Source: Actinokineospora auranticolor (GTDB taxonomy: Bacteria; Actinomycetota; Actinomycetes; Mycobacteriales; Pseudonocardiaceae). From it: DNA of 64,000 nt. Numbering within the stretch: the first letter of the stretch is position 1; each line of letters begins with the position of its first letter. Below, piece after piece: positions 25,238 through 35,100 of this stretch. The position numbers and the translations under genes are program-made. The notes beneath the pieces were generated by a model that saw nothing but the letters and a program-made list of their open reading frames with translations, made no database searches and had not been told where the DNA came from. The stretch lies in assembly GCF_002934265.1 (NCBI RefSeq), contig NZ_PTIX01000003.1, positions 124,001-188,000 on the forward strand, written 5' to 3'.

Positions 25238-25420
25238 ATGGCCAAGCTCAAGGTCACCCAGGTCCGCAGCGTGATCGGCACCAAGCGCAACCACCGCGAG
25301 TCGCTGCGCACCCTCGGTCTGCGGAAGATCCGCCAGACCACCGTGCGCGACGACTCGCCCGAGGTGCGTGGCCTGATCCACACCGTCCGCCACCTCGTCA
25401 CCGTCGAGGAGGTCGACTGA
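25238..25420 (+). CDS. rpmD: 50S ribosomal protein L30
   Basis: L30 (60 residues). [24 protein letters not shown] is the family signature. Its stop shares one base with the rplO ATG. Confidence 0.97.
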   Translation: MAKLKVTQVRSVIGTKRNHRESLRTLGLRKIRQTTVRDDSPEVRGLIHTVRHLVTVEEVD

Positions 25421-25863
25421 TGGCCATCAAGATCCACCACCTGCGCCCGGCTCCCGGTGCGAAGAGCGACAAGATCCGCGTCGGTCGCGGTGAGGGCTCC
25501 AAGGGCAAGACCGCGGGTCGCGGTACCAAGGGTACGAAGGCCCGCAAGAACGTCCCCGCCCGCTTCGAGGGCGGCCAGATGCCCATCCAGATGCGGCTCC
25601 CGAAGCTCAAGGGCTTCAAGAACCGCTTCCGGGTGGAGTACCAGGTCGTCAACGTGGGCGACGTGGCCACCGCGTTCCCCGACGGCGGCGCGGTCGGCAT
25701 CGCCGACCTGATCGCGGCCGGTCTGGTCCGCAAGGGCTCGCTGGTCAAGGTCCTCGGCGACGGTGACCTCAACGGCGTCAAGCTCGACGTCACCGCCGAC
25801 AAGTTCTCGGCGTCGGCGACCGAGAAGCTGACCGCCGCGGGTGGCACCGCCACCACGGTCTAG
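25420..25863 (+). CDS. rplO: 50S ribosomal protein L15
   Basis: L15 (147 residues) is a late 50S assembly protein. The N-terminal [20 protein letters not shown] and [17 protein letters not shown] are typical. ATG overlaps the rpmD stop by one base. It ends the run: a strong terminator follows and secY starts a new unit 750 bases on, unlike E. coli, where secY follows directly. Confidence 0.98.
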   Translation: MAIKIHHLRPAPGAKSDKIRVGRGEGSKGKTAGRGTKGTKARKNVPARFEGGQMPIQMRLPKLKGFKNRFRVEYQVVNVGDVATAFPDGGAVGIADLIAAGLVRKGSLVKVLGDGDLNGVKLDVTADKFSASATEKLTAAGGTATTV

Positions 25864-25878
25864 GTCTATCGGTACCCC

Positions 25879-25922
25879 CACCGGGGCCGGGCACGCACCG
25901 CGTGCCCGGCCCCGGTGTTTTT
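25879..25922 (+). terminator. Intrinsic terminator after rplO
   Basis: A perfect 17-bp GC-rich stem (25879-25895 with 25901-25917) is followed by TTTTT at 25918-25922. It is the most classical terminator in the window. Confidence 0.9.
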
Positions 25923-26615
25923 CCGGTTTCGGCCCGCGGTGAAACCCCTGGCAACCTTCCGCGCGGCGGCGGTGTGGGACGGGTTGTGCGCAACCGCCTG
26001 ACTGCCGTCCCGCCGCCCGCCGCGGCCGCCCCCGCCGCCGAGTCCGATCGGGAGTGGATCCTGGCCTGAACGGACGCCGCCAGCTTCACCGCGATCCCAC
26101 CCCTCGGCGGCTATCCCCACCCCTCGGAGAGGGTTGTTCCGACGTCCGACTTCGTTGTCGTCCAAGGTGTTCGCGGCCACGAGCGGGCACCCGCGCGAAT
26201 ACGTCGGTTGTTGTGCCCAAACCGTTGTCAAAGTCCGACCGGGAGCGCGCTGAAACCGGTCGTGAGCTGGGCGAACAGCGCACGGCGGAGTTCGCGGGGC
26301 GCAACCCGGCGATCCGGGTGGGCCGGCGTAAAGCGGACCCCATACCGGCCCGGCATTCTGGTGATTTCCCGGATTAGTCCATTTGTTAGCGACATCACGC
26401 CCGACACGGGGGTGGGTCGGCGAGTTTGTGCGCCCCTCGGGGTGCTGGAGCCGCCCGGCGTGCTGTTAGAGTCGAACGCACGCTTCGGGGTCGTACCCCG
26501 GAGCGCCCCTGGCCTGCCAGCACCTGGTGGACCGGACCCTGTACCCGCCGGCGACCAGCCGGGCAAAGCCGTTCACCGGTAACGAGCTACCGGTGACGCC
26601 GAGGAGGTTCTTGCG
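25923..26615. promoter_or_regulatory. Long gene-free region before secY
   Basis: About 690 bases with no supported gene; short open frames lack ribosome sites and protein-like composition. A -10-like TAGAGT at 26467-26472 may belong to a secY promoter (no good -35). GAGGAGG at 26601-26607 is the secY ribosome site. Confidence 0.4.
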
Positions 26616-27914
26616 TTGCTCAGCGCCTTCCGCTCGGCTCTCGCGACGCCGGACTTGCGCCGCAAGATCCTGTTCACCCTCGGGATCGTGGTCATCTACC
26701 GCATCGGCGCCCTGCTGCCGTCGCCCGGTGTCTCGTACCCGAACGTGCAGAAGTGCCTCGACAAGGTCGACAGCGGCGGTGTCTACGGCCTGCTGAACCT
26801 GTTCAGCGGCGGTGCCCTGCTCCAGCTGTCGGTTTTCGCGCTGGGCATCATGCCGTACATCACCGCCAGCATCATCATCCAGCTGCTGACGGTCGTCATC
26901 CCGCGCTTCGAGCAGCTCAAGAAGGAGGGTCAGGCCGGTCAGGGCAAGCTCACGCAGTACACCCGCTACCTGACCATCGGCCTTGCCGTGCTGCAGGCGA
27001 CCGGCATCATCGCGATGGCCGACCGCGGCCAGCTGTTCGGGCAGTGCGAGGAAGACATCATCCCGAACAGCAACGTGTTCACCCTGACGGTCATCGTGAT
27101 CACGATGACCGCCGGTACCGCGGTGATCATGTGGTTCGGTGAGCTGATCACCGAGCGCGGCATCGGCAACGGCATGTCGCTGCTCATGTTCGTCAACATC
27201 GCCGCCCGGATCCCGTCCGAGGGCGCGATCATCTTCGACAAGGGTGCACTGGTCTTCACGATCGTGTGCGTCTTCGGCCTGCTCATCATCGCGAGCGTCG
27301 TGTTCGTGGAGCAGGGCCAGCGCCGCATCCCGGTGCAGTACGCCAAGCGCATGATCGGTCGCCGCATGTACGGCGGCACCTCGACCTACCTGCCGCTGAA
27401 GGTCAACCAGGCGGGTGTCATCCCGGTCATCTTCGCGTCGTCGCTGCTGTACCTGCCCGACCTGATCACCCGGCTCATCGGCCAGGACAGCTCGGCGTGG
27501 CAGCGCTTCATCGCCGACCACATCGTCAAGCAGTCGAGCCCGGTGCACATCGGCGTCTACTTCGCTCTGATCATCTTCTTCACGTACTTCTACATCACCA
27601 TCACGTTCAACGTGAACGAACGTGCTGACGAGATGAAGAAGTTCGGTGGCTTCATCCCGGGCATCCGCCCGGGTCGCCCGACCTCGGAGTACCTGAGCTT
27701 CGTGCTCGGCCGCATCACCCTGCCCGGCTCCATCTACCTGGGCATCATCGCGGTCCTGCCGAACTTCTTCCTCGAGGTCACCGGCGAGGGGCAGAACCAG
27801 AACTTCCCGTTCGGCGGCACCGCCGTACTGATCATGGTCGGCGTTGGTCTCGACACCGTGAAGCAGATCGAGAGCCAGTTGATGCAGCGCAACTACGAAG
27901 GGTTCCTCAAGTGA
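26616..27914 (+). CDS. secY: Protein translocase subunit SecY
   Basis: SecY (432 residues) is the pore of the Sec translocon. It has ten membrane helices; the plug segment follows TM1 ([30 protein letters not shown]-like region) and the cytosolic loop [14 protein letters not shown] is conserved. TTG 26616 follows GAGGAGG by eight bases. The TGA overlaps the adk GTG by four bases, so SecY and Adk are coupled, as in many bacteria. Confidence 0.98.
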   Translation: MLSAFRSALATPDLRRKILFTLGIVVIYRIGALLPSPGVSYPNVQKCLDKVDSGGVYGLLNLFSGGALLQLSVFALGIMPYITASIIIQLLTVVIPRFEQLKKEGQAGQGKLTQYTRYLTIGLAVLQATGIIAMADRGQLFGQCEEDIIPNSNVFTLTVIVITMTAGTAVIMWFGELITERGIGNGMSLLMFVNIAARIPSEGAIIFDKGALVFTIVCVFGLLIIASVVFVEQGQRRIPVQYAKRMIGRRMYGGTSTYLPLKVNQAGVIPVIFASSLLYLPDLITRLIGQDSSAWQRFIADHIVKQSSPVHIGVYFALIIFFTYFYITITFNVNERADEMKKFGGFIPGIRPGRPTSEYLSFVLGRITLPGSIYLGIIAVLPNFFLEVTGEGQNQNFPFGGTAVLIMVGVGLDTVKQIESQLMQRNYEGFLK

Positions 27915-28465
27915 CGCGTGTTGTTCTCGTCGGCCCGCCCGGAGCGGGCAAGGGTACCCAGGCCGCGGCCCTGAGCGAGCAGCTCGGCGTACCGCACATC
28001 TCGACCGGGGACCTCTTCCGGGCGCACATCGCGAACAACACCGAGCTGGGGCAGGACGTCAAGCGGTACCTCGACTCCGGGCAGCTGGTCCCGGACGAGG
28101 TCACCAACGAGATGGTGCGGGTGCGCCTGGACGAGCCGGACGCCCGCGGCGGCTTCCTGCTCGACGGCTTCCCGCGCAACGTGGGCCAGGCCGAGGTGCT
28201 GGGCAAGCTGCTCAGCGCCGCGGACACCCCGCTGGACGCGGTCGTCGAGTTCAAGATCGACGAGGACCTGGTGGTGGAGCGGTTGCTCGCGCGCGGCCGC
28301 AGCGACGACAGCGAGGGCGTCATCCGCCACCGCCAGGAGGTCTACCGCACGGAGACCGCCCCGCTGCTGGCCTACTACAGCGACCTGCTGATCACCGTGG
28401 ACGCGGTGGGCGAGGTCGGCGAGATCACCGCGCGGGTGCTCTCCGCGCTGCGCGCCCGGTCGTGA
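27911..28465 (+). CDS. adk: Adenylate kinase
   Basis: Adenylate kinase (184 residues) converts ATP and AMP to two ADP. The P-loop [10 protein letters not shown] is at residues 8-17, STGDLFR binds AMP, and DGFPRN is conserved. The short LID ([14 protein letters not shown]) has no zinc cysteines, as in the short actinobacterial form. Starts GTG overlapping secY and ends overlapping map. Confidence 0.98.
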   Translation: MTRVVLVGPPGAGKGTQAAALSEQLGVPHISTGDLFRAHIANNTELGQDVKRYLDSGQLVPDEVTNEMVRVRLDEPDARGGFLLDGFPRNVGQAEVLGKLLSAADTPLDAVVEFKIDEDLVVERLLARGRSDDSEGVIRHRQEVYRTETAPLLAYYSDLLITVDAVGEVGEITARVLSALRARS

Positions 28466-29289
28466 CCGGTGGCTTGCTGGGTGGTCTGCGCACAGCCCTG
28501 TCGTCCTGGCGCGGCCGGATGATCGAGATCAAGACGCCCGCGCAGCTCGACGCGATGCGCGCGGCCGGGCTGGTGGTGGCCTCGGCGCTCGCCGGGGTCG
28601 CCGCGGCGGCCCGGCCCGGGGTGAGCACCGCGGAGCTGGACGAGCTGGCCGAGCAGACCATCCGCGACGCGGGCGCGGTGCCCTCGTTCAAGGGCTACCA
28701 CGGCTTCCCGGCCAGCATCTGCGCCTCGGTCAACGAGCAGATCGTGCACGGCATCCCGTCGCGGTCGCAGGTGCTCGCCGAGGGCGACCTGATCTCGGTG
28801 GACTGCGGTGCCATCCTCGACGACTGGCACGGCGACTCCGCGGTCACCCTGTACGTCGGCGCGGTCACCGACGCCGAGCGGGCGCTGTCGGACGCCACCA
28901 AGGCGGCCATGGAGGCGGGCATCGCGGCCGTGGCCCCGGGGGCCCGGCTCACCGACGTCTCGCACGCCATCGAGAACTCCATCCACGCCTCCGCGAAGGC
29001 GCACGGCCGCGAGTACGGCATCGTCCGCGAGTACGGCGGCCACGGCATCGGCAGCGCCATGCACATGGAGCCGTTCCTGCCCAACTACGGCAAGCCCGGC
29101 AAGGGCCCGCGGCTGCGCACCGGCATGGCCATCGCCATCGAGCCGATGCTCACCCTCGGCGTCGAGGAGACCGTGGAGCTGGAGGACGGCTGGACGGTCG
29201 TCACCGCCGACGGCTCCCGTGCCGCCCACTGGGAGCACACGGTCGCGGTAACCGATGACGGTCCGTGGGTGTTGACCGCCCCCGAATAG
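28462..29289 (+). CDS. map: Methionine aminopeptidase, type I
   Basis: Removes the N-terminal methionine of new proteins. All five metal ligands are visible: D in [11 protein letters not shown] in WHGDSAV, H in [12 protein letters not shown] in IAIEPMLT and E in [11 protein letters not shown] 28462 overlaps the adk stop (GTGA) and gives 275 residues; ATG 28519 ([10 protein letters not shown]) is the common family start and gives 256. The overlap favours the first, without proof. Confidence 0.95.
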   Translation: MTGGLLGGLRTALSSWRGRMIEIKTPAQLDAMRAAGLVVASALAGVAAAARPGVSTAELDELAEQTIRDAGAVPSFKGYHGFPASICASVNEQIVHGIPSRSQVLAEGDLISVDCGAILDDWHGDSAVTLYVGAVTDAERALSDATKAAMEAGIAAVAPGARLTDVSHAIENSIHASAKAHGREYGIVREYGGHGIGSAMHMEPFLPNYGKPGKGPRLRTGMAIAIEPMLTLGVEETVELEDGWTVVTADGSRAAHWEHTVAVTDDGPWVLTAPE

Positions 29290-29317
29290 GTCATTTCCTC
29301 CCGGGTCGACCCCCGAT

Positions 29318-29346
29318 TTGGGGCCTTGTCCCCACGCGCGTACACT
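29318..29346 (+). promoter_or_regulatory. infA operon promoter
   Basis: TTGGGG (29318-29323), a 17-base spacer and TACACT (29341-29346), about 140 bases before infA. It begins the operon running to truA. Confidence 0.5.
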
Positions 29347-29486
29347 TGACAGCTGGCGCTGGAATCAGCGCCAGTTCCGTCGTGCGTGCCTTCCGGTGCG
29401 GCCCTGGCTGCCGCTGTTCGGCGCGTCGACGGGGTGCGGGCCCGGCCCGCGAACCATCACGAAACCTGTCACGAAACGCGGAGGAC

Positions 29487-29708
29487 ATGGGCAAGAAGGA
29501 CGGGGCCATCGAGGTCGAAGGCCGCGTGGTCGAGCCACTCCCCAACGCGATGTTCCGCGTCGAGTTGGAGAACGGCCACAAGGTTCTCGCACACATCAGC
29601 GGCAAGATGCGGCAGCACTACATCCGCATCCTGCCCGAGGACCGGGTCGTCGTAGAGCTGTCGCCCTACGACCTGTCCCGCGGCCGCATCGTCTACCGCT
29701 ACAAGTGA
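29487..29708 (+). CDS. infA: Translation initiation factor IF-1
   Basis: IF-1 (73 residues) binds the 30S A site during initiation. An OB fold with [20 protein letters not shown] and [22 protein letters not shown] follows GCGGAGGAC. rpmJ follows after 88 bases containing a hairpin (29713-29731). Confidence 0.98.
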   Translation: MGKKDGAIEVEGRVVEPLPNAMFRVELENGHKVLAHISGKMRQHYIRILPEDRVVVELSPYDLSRGRIVYRYK

Positions 29709-29712
29709 CGAA

Positions 29713-29731
29713 CCCGGCGGTCACCGCCGGG
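29713..29731 (+). other. 8-bp hairpin between infA and rpmJ
   Basis: CCCGGCGG (29713-29720) pairs with CCGCCGGG (29724-29731) around TCA. No T-run. Confidence 0.45.
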
Positions 29732-29796
29732 ATGCCACTACTGGTGCCCCTGGCACGCCACGGGGTACGCGGCCGAAGCAAGAGAGAGAAGCAGAC

Positions 29797-29910
29797 GTGA
29801 AGGTCAACCCGAGCGTCAAGAAGATCTGCGACAAGTGCAAGGTGATCCGCCGCCACGGGCGGGTCATGGTGATCTGCGAGAACCTGCGCCACAAGCAGCG
29901 CCAGGGCTGA
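29797..29910 (+). CDS. rpmJ: 50S ribosomal protein L36
   Basis: L36 (37 residues), the smallest ribosomal protein. Ligands C11, C14, C27 and H32 make the zinc-binding (C+) form. Sequence [15 protein letters not shown] and the end LRHKQRQG fit. The start is GTG. It lies between infA and rpsM, its usual place. Confidence 0.97.
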   Translation: MKVNPSVKKICDKCKVIRRHGRVMVICENLRHKQRQG

Positions 29911-30014
29911 TCACCGCCTAGCCGTCGCCGGATCTACGCGACAGCGACGAAGAGGACCTCCCGCCACCTGTCGGGTCACTCGGACCTGATGCACCCCCGG
30001 ACTCCAGGCCGGGG

Positions 30015-30032
30015 CCCGGGCACTCGCCCGGG
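30015..30032 (+). other. 7-bp hairpin upstream of rpsM
   Basis: CCCGGGC (30015-30021) and GCCCGGG (30026-30032) pair around ACTC in the 171-base rpmJ-rpsM gap. Confidence 0.4.
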
Positions 30033-30081
30033 GCGGTGCGGGAGCAGACCTGGGGAGAACTCAAGAGGAGAAACCGCCGCA

Positions 30082-30462
30082 ATGGCACGCGTCGCAGGCG
30101 TCGACCTCCCCCGCGAGAAGCGGATGGAGATCGCGCTGACCTACATCTTCGGCATCGGCCGGACGCGCTCCAAGGAGCTGCTGGCCGCCACCGGGATCAG
30201 TCCGGACCTGCGGGCCAAGGACCTGTCCGACGAGGACGTCGTCCGGCTCCGGGACTACATCGAGAACAACTTCAAGGTCGAGGGTGACCTCCGCCGCGAG
30301 GTGCAGGCCGACATCCGTCGCAAGATCGAGATCGGCTGCTACGAGGGTCTGCGGTGGCGCCGCGGTCTCCCCGTCCGCGGTCAGCGGACGAAGACCAACG
30401 CCCGTACCCGCAAGGGACCGAAGAAGACCGTCGCCGGCAAGAAGAAGGCCGGCAAGAAGTGA
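30082..30462 (+). CDS. rpsM: 30S ribosomal protein S13
   Basis: S13 (126 residues) bridges the 30S head to the 50[27 protein letters not shown] and [22 protein letters not shown] are diagnostic; a lysine-rich tail follows. Ribosome site AAGAGGAG. Confidence 0.98.
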   Translation: MARVAGVDLPREKRMEIALTYIFGIGRTRSKELLAATGISPDLRAKDLSDEDVVRLRDYIENNFKVEGDLRREVQADIRRKIEIGCYEGLRWRRGLPVRGQRTKTNARTRKGPKKTVAGKKKAGKK

Positions 30463-30656
30463 CCAAGAGCTGCGAGACCGTGGTCGCCGTCGTTCCCCAA
30501 CGACGTCGGAACCGGGCCTTCATGGCCCTCACCGTCGCGCCCAAGTGCGCCCGCCCGGCTGCACTGCGCGAGCTCTACACGGACGCCGGATCAATCATCC
30601 GCAACGCAGCTCCTGAGATCACCACCTCGCGCACCAGCTAGGAGAAACCCCAAGAC
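30463..30656. other. rpsM-rpsK spacer
   Basis: 194 bases without a supported gene. A 7-bp hairpin (30488-30494 with 30499-30505) is visible, and AGGAGAAACCCC precedes rpsK. Confidence 0.4.
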
Positions 30657-31064
30657 ATGCCCCCCAAGTCGCGTACCGGCGCCGGAGTCAAGAAGGTCCG
30701 GCGCAAGGAAAAGAAGAACGTCTCGCACGGGCACGCCCACATCAAGAGCACGTTCAACAACACCATCGTCTCGATCACCGACCCGACCGGCGCCGTCATC
30801 GCGTGGGCGTCGTCCGGGCACGTCGGCTTCAAGGGCTCGCGCAAGTCGACGCCCTTCGCCGCTCAGATGGCCGCGGAGAACGCCGCGCGCAAGGCCGCTG
30901 AGCACGGCATGAAGAAGGTCGACGTGTTTGTCAAGGGCCCCGGTTCCGGCCGGGAGACCGCGATCCGCTCGCTGCAGGCGGCGGGCCTCGAGGTCGGCAC
31001 GATCCAGGACGTGACCCCGCAGCCGCACAACGGTTGCCGCCCGCCCAAGCGGCGCCGGGTCTGA
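30657..31064 (+). CDS. rpsK: 30S ribosomal protein S11
   Basis: S11 (135 residues) is on the 30S platform near the E site. [20 protein letters not shown] and the end [17 protein letters not shown] are typical. Confidence 0.98.
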   Translation: MPPKSRTGAGVKKVRRKEKKNVSHGHAHIKSTFNNTIVSITDPTGAVIAWASSGHVGFKGSRKSTPFAAQMAAENAARKAAEHGMKKVDVFVKGPGSGRETAIRSLQAAGLEVGTIQDVTPQPHNGCRPPKRRRV

Positions 31065-31087
31065 GGAACGGGGAGGACTGAGAGAAC

Positions 31088-31693
31088 ATGGCACGCTACA
31101 CCGGCCCAGCCACCCGTATCTCGCGTCGGCTCAAGGTCGACCTCGTCGGCGGGGACCAGGCGTTCGAGCGCCGTCCGTACCCGCCCGGCCAGCACGGTCG
31201 CGGTCGCAGCAAGGACAGCGAGTACCTGCAGCAGCTGCAGGAGAAGCAGAAGGCGCGCTACACCTACGGCGTCCTCGAGCGGCAGTTCCGCCGCTACTAC
31301 GAGACCGCCGTGCGCCGCCAGGGCAAGACCGGTGAGGTCCTGCTCCAGCTGCTCGAGTCGCGTCTGGACAACGTGGTCTACCGCGCCGGGCTCGCCCGCA
31401 CGCGCCGCCAGGCGCGCCAGCTGGTCAGCCACGGCCACTTCATCGTGAACGGCAAGAAGGTCAACATCCCCAGCTTCCAGGTGTCTAAGTTCGACATCAT
31501 CGACGTGAAGCCGAAGTCGTTGCCGACGCTGCCGTTCGTCGCCGCCAAGGAGTCCTTCGGCGACCGCCCGATCCCGGGCTGGCTGCAGGTCGTCCCGTCG
31601 AACCTCCGCGTCCTCGTGCACCAGCTGCCCGAGCGCGCGCAGATCGACGTGCCGGTCACCGAGCAGCTGATCGTCGAGTTCTACTCGAAGTAG
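31088..31693 (+). CDS. rpsD: 30S ribosomal protein S4
   Basis: S4 (201 residues) begins 16S 5'-domain assembly; in E. coli it represses the alpha operon. The S4 RNA-binding domain (RLDNVVYRAGLARTRRQARQLVSHGHF) is intact. The N-terminus has no zinc cysteines. Two hairpins separate it from rpoA. Confidence 0.98.
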   Translation: MARYTGPATRISRRLKVDLVGGDQAFERRPYPPGQHGRGRSKDSEYLQQLQEKQKARYTYGVLERQFRRYYETAVRRQGKTGEVLLQLLESRLDNVVYRAGLARTRRQARQLVSHGHFIVNGKKVNIPSFQVSKFDIIDVKPKSLPTLPFVAAKESFGDRPIPGWLQVVPSNLRVLVHQLPERAQIDVPVTEQLIVEFYSK

Positions 31694-31700
31694 GCGCTGC

Positions 31701-31752
31701 CGGGGAGGCGGCGCCGAGTGCCGCCTCCCCGCCGCCGGTCACCACCGGCGGC
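31701..31752 (+). other. Tandem hairpins between rpsD and rpoA
   Basis: A 12-bp stem (31701-31712 with 31720-31731) is followed directly by a 9-bp stem (31731-31739 with 31744-31752). Without T-runs they look like processing or attenuation elements rather than an operon end. Confidence 0.55.
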
Positions 31753-31808
31753 ATCCCATCACCACCGGCGTCAAATAGCGGGCGCCACCGGGAAGGAAGA
31801 ACCAAGAA

Positions 31809-32858
31809 GTGCTCATCTCACAGCGTCCCGGCCTCGCCGAGGAGCCGGTCAACGAGACCCGCTCCCGCTTCGTCATCGAACCGCTCGAGCCCGGCTTCGG
31901 CTACACCCTGGGCAACTCGCTGCGGCGCACGCTGCTGTCCTCGATCCCCGGTGCCTCGGTCACCAGCATCCGCATCGACGGTGTGCTGCACGAGTTCACC
32001 ACCGTGCCGGGGGTCAAGGAGGACGTCACCGACATCATCCTCAACCTCAAGGAGCTCGTGGTCTCCTCGGAGGAGGACGAGCCGGTGACGATGTACCTGC
32101 GCAAGCAGGGCCCCGGTGAGGTCACCGCGGGCGACATCGTGCCGCCCGCGGGCGTCACGGTGCACAACCCGGACCTGCACATCGCCACGCTCAACAGCAA
32201 GGGCAAGCTGGAGATCGAGCTCGTGGTCGAGCGCGGTCGCGGCTACGTCCCGGCCGTGCAGAACAAGCAGGCGGGCGCGGAGATCGGCCGGATCCCGGTC
32301 GACTCCATCTACTCGCCCGTGCTGAAGGTGACGTACAAGGTCGAGGCGACCCGCGTCGAGCAGCGGACCGACTTCGACAAGCTCATCCTCGACGTGGAGA
32401 CCAAGCCGTCGATCACCCCGCGCGACGCCGTGGCGTCCGCGGGCAAGACGCTGGTCGAGCTGTTCGGGCTGGCCCGTGAGCTCAACGTCGACGCGGAGGG
32501 CATCGAGATCGGCCCGTCGCCGCAGGAGGCGGACACCATCGCCGCCTACGCGATGCCGATCGAGGACCTCGACCTCACCGTGCGCTCCTACAACTGCCTC
32601 AAGCGCGAGGGCATCCACACCGTGGGTGAGCTCGTGTCGCGCAGCGAGGCGGACCTGCTGGACATCCGCAACTTCGGCGCCAAGTCGATCGACGAGGTCA
32701 AGATGAAGCTCGTCGGCCTCGGCCTCGCGCTCAAGGACAGCCCGCCCGGGTTCGACCCGACGGCGGCGGCGACGGACTACGCCACCGACAGCTGGTCCGA
32801 CAGCGCGGACACCGGCACCGACGACGGCCAGGACTACGCAGAGACCGAGCAGCTCTAG
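31809..32858 (+). CDS. rpoA: RNA polymerase subunit alpha
   Basis: Alpha (349 residues) dimerises through its N-terminal domain ([25 protein letters not shown]) to seed polymerase assembly; the C-terminal domain (about 250-320, [22 protein letters not shown] ... [14 protein letters not shown]) binds promoter DNA and activators. An acidic tail of about 30 residues follows. Start GTG behind GGAAGGA. Confidence 0.99.
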   Translation: MLISQRPGLAEEPVNETRSRFVIEPLEPGFGYTLGNSLRRTLLSSIPGASVTSIRIDGVLHEFTTVPGVKEDVTDIILNLKELVVSSEEDEPVTMYLRKQGPGEVTAGDIVPPAGVTVHNPDLHIATLNSKGKLEIELVVERGRGYVPAVQNKQAGAEIGRIPVDSIYSPVLKVTYKVEATRVEQRTDFDKLILDVETKPSITPRDAVASAGKTLVELFGLARELNVDAEGIEIGPSPQEADTIAAYAMPIEDLDLTVRSYNCLKREGIHTVGELVSRSEADLLDIRNFGAKSIDEVKMKLVGLGLALKDSPPGFDPTAAATDYATDSWSDSADTGTDDGQDYAETEQL

Positions 32859-32904
32859 GTCCACAGCGGACTCCTGAGCAGCGGATTTCCCCAAGGAGCA
32901 AGCA

Positions 32905-33456
32905 ATGCCCACCCCAACCAAGGGCGCCCGCCTCGGCGGCGGTCCGGCCCACGAGCGGCTGCTGCTGGCCAACCTGGCCACCGCGCTGTTCGAGCACGGC
33001 CGGATCACCACCACCGAGGCCAAGGCCCGCCGCCTGCGCCCGTACGCCGAGCGGCTGATCACCAAGGCCAAGGTCGGTGACCTGCACAACCGCCGCGAGA
33101 TCATGAAGGTGATCCGCGACAAGGACGTCGTGCAGCGCCTGTGCACCGAGATCGGTCCGTTCTTCAGCGACCGCAAGGGCGGCTACACCCGGATCACCAA
33201 GACGATGCCGCGCAAGGGCGACAACGCCCCCATGGCGGTCATCGAGCTGATCCAGGAGAAGACGGTCACCGCGGAGGCCGAGGCCGCCCGCAAGACCAAG
33301 TTCGCCAAGGACGCCAAGAAGGACGAGACCCCGGCCACCCCGGTCGAGGTCGAGGAGACCAAGGTCGACGAGACCCCGGAGGCGGTCGACGCCCCCGAGG
33401 CCACCGAGACCAAGGCCGAGGCGACCGAAGAGGCGAAGACCGAGGACAAGTCCTGA
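32905..33456 (+). CDS. rplQ: 50S ribosomal protein L17
   Basis: L17 (183 residues). The first ~117 residues match the family ([34 protein letters not shown]). The rest is a Glu/Ala/Lys/Thr-rich tail, usual in actinobacteria. Its stop TGA overlaps the CTG proposed as the truA start. Confidence 0.98.
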   Translation: MPTPTKGARLGGGPAHERLLLANLATALFEHGRITTTEAKARRLRPYAERLITKAKVGDLHNRREIMKVIRDKDVVQRLCTEIGPFFSDRKGGYTRITKTMPRKGDNAPMAVIELIQEKTVTAEAEAARKTKFAKDAKKDETPATPVEVEETKVDETPEAVDAPEATETKAEATEEAKTEDKS

Positions 33457-34301
33457 CGGTCGAAGAACCCGCGAACGAGCCCGCCACCCCTGCTGGGGGC
33501 GGCGGGCTCGTTCGTGTCCGCCTGGACATCGCCTACGACGGCACGGACTTCTCGGGGTGGGCCGCCCAGCCGGACCGTCGGACGGTCTGCGGTGTGCTCG
33601 AGGAGACCCTGCTGCAGGTGCTGCGCCGGAAGGTGCGGTTGACGGTCGCGGGCCGCACGGACGCGGGTGTGCACGCGACGGGGCAGGTGGCCCACATGGA
33701 CCTGCCCTCGGACGTGGACATCGACGCGCTGGTCCCGCGACTGGCACGGGCCCTGCCGGGCGACGTCCGGGTCACCGCGCTGCGGCGGGTGCCGGGGGAG
33801 TTCGACGCCCGGTTTGCCGCCCTGCGCAGGCATTACGCGTATCGGGTGTGCGACGAGCAGTGGCGCGCGGCGCCGTTGACCCGCAACCACGTCGTTGTGT
33901 GGCCCCGGCGCCTCGACCTGGACGCCCTCAACGCCGCGTCACGGCTGCTGGTCGGCGAGCACGATTTCGTGGCGTTCTGCAAACGCCGCGCCGGAGCCAC
34001 CACCATCCGCGAACTCCAGCGTCTCGAGTGGACCCGTGATGGGGACGGGGTACTGACGGCCCGGGTCTCGGCGGACGCCTTCTGCCACTCGATGGTCCGC
34101 AGCCTGGTAGGCGCCTTACTGGCCGTCGGCGAAGGCCGAAAACCCGCCGACTGGCCCGCTTCCATGCTGACGGCGACGGAACGCCCCAGCGCCATCACGG
34201 TGGCACCTGCCCACGGGTTGGCGTTGATCGGTGTGGACTACCCGGCTGATGAAGACCTGGCGGCCCGCTCACTGATCACCCGCAACGTGCGGACTCTCTG
34301 A
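33453..34301 (+). CDS. truA: tRNA pseudouridine synthase A, apparent CTG start
   Basis: TruA makes pseudouridine at positions 38-40 of tRNA anticodon stems. The catalytic aspartate is D70 in [31 protein letters not shown] opens the domain and [20 protein letters not shown] is conserved. No ATG, GTG or TTG occurs in frame before the conserved domain except deep in rplQ. CTG at 33453 overlaps the rplQ stop (CTGA), with GAGG 7 bases upstream, matching the GTGA/ATGA couplings elsewhere here, so I choose it (282 residues); CTG 33522 is an alternative. A terminator-like hairpin lies in its first codons. Confidence 0.9.
   Translation: MTVEEPANEPATPAGGGGLVRVRLDIAYDGTDFSGWAAQPDRRTVCGVLEETLLQVLRRKVRLTVAGRTDAGVHATGQVAHMDLPSDVDIDALVPRLARALPGDVRVTALRRVPGEFDARFAALRRHYAYRVCDEQWRAAPLTRNHVVVWPRRLDLDALNAASRLLVGEHDFVAFCKRRAGATTIRELQRLEWTRDGDGVLTARVSADAFCHSMVRSLVGALLAVGEGRKPADWPASMLTATERPSAITVAPAHGLALIGVDYPADEDLAARSLITRNVRTL
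33472..33514 (+). terminator. Hairpin at the rplQ-truA junction
   Basis: A 14-bp stem (33472-33485 with 33501-33514), one mismatch, then four more pairs and a TGCTG loop. It has terminator strength without a T-run and lies inside the first codons of truA as annotated, so it may attenuate transcription into truA. Confidence 0.6.
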
Positions 34302-34356
34302 CGGGGCAAGGCTGAGCCCTGCACTGCGTACTCGCGCTCACCCACTCGCAGCAGTG

Positions 34357-34620
34357 ATCTCGCAACTTCTCCCGCCCGGCCAGGCCGAGTCCGCTGCCCG
34401 CTGCCCGCTGCCCCAGCCTTCACCCCCCCGAGCCGCACCAGGCTGCCTCGCAACCTCTTCGCCGCCCCGCCAGGCCGAACCCGCTACCCATCGACCTGCG
34501 CCAGCCCTGGCCTCCACCCGCCCAAGCAGCACACGCCCTCCCCACCCAGGTCGCCTCGCAACCCGTCTCCGCCCCGCCAGGCCGAGCCCGCTTCCCGCCG
34601 ACGTGTGCCAGCCCGACCCC
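34357..34620. repeat. Three imperfect tandem units
   Basis: Units begin near 34357, 34445 and 34551. Each starts with CTCGCAAC and contains CCAGGCCGA followed by CCGCT, and is rich in CCAGCC. They are not coding. Confidence 0.6.
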
Positions 34621-34647
34621 CACCGAACTCGTCGCGCTCCTGCTCAC

Positions 34648-34792
34648 TGCTCGATGGGGTGGAACGTCTTTGTGTGGGGGGACGGACCTGCCAAGCTTTC
34701 CCTGCGGGTGGGGTGGGCTTGCCCCTCCCACCGCTTTGCCCCACCGCAGGTTCGTAGGGGCCCCGCGCAAAGACGTTTCACCCCATCGAGCA
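34648..34792 (+). repeat. Palindromic element, copy A
   Basis: 145 bp. The ends TGCTCGATGGGGTG and CACCCCATCGAGCA are exact reverse complements. The arms continue (GAACGTCTTTG with CAAAGACGTTT) and an inner part is shared with copies B and C (CCTGCCAAGCT, GGGTGGGGTGGGCTTGCC). The arm bases differ from B and C, but pairing is kept. Confidence 0.8.
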
Positions 34793-34923
34793 ACGCTCGA
34801 TGTCGCGTTCAGACCACGGGAGAACAGGTCCCCGCTGGGTCGATCGATACCCACCTCACGCCGCGGACCAGACCAGCGCCGGGCCGGGTTGATCAGTCCA
34901 GCCCCACGCGAAAAACAGGGGCG

Positions 34924-35067
34924 GCCTCGATTGAGTGAACTTGCTTTGCGCGGGGCCCCTACGAACCTGCGGTGGGGCAAAAGCGGTGGGGATGGCAAGC
35001 CACCCCACCCGCCGGACAGCTTGGCAGGCTCGTCCCCCCACGCAAAGCAAGTCCACCCAATCAAGGC
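34924..35067 (-). repeat. Palindromic element, copy B (inverted)
   Basis: 144 bp, the reverse orientation of A and C. Arms GATTGAGTGAACTTGCTTTG and CAAAGCAAGTCCACCCAATC pair with few mismatches. About 50 flanking bases to the right (35068-35120) match the left flank of copy C. Confidence 0.8.
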
Positions 35068-35100
35068 GTGTGGCAGGGGCGCGTTGCGTTCTGCGGTGGT

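Noticed and set aside
26054-26377. A small gene in the rplO-secY gap
   Set aside because: Arg/Pro-rich translation, no ribosome site and no recognisable fold.
30354-30641. A gene between rpsM and rpsK
   Set aside because: It overlaps rpsM heavily in another frame and its unique part is not protein-like.
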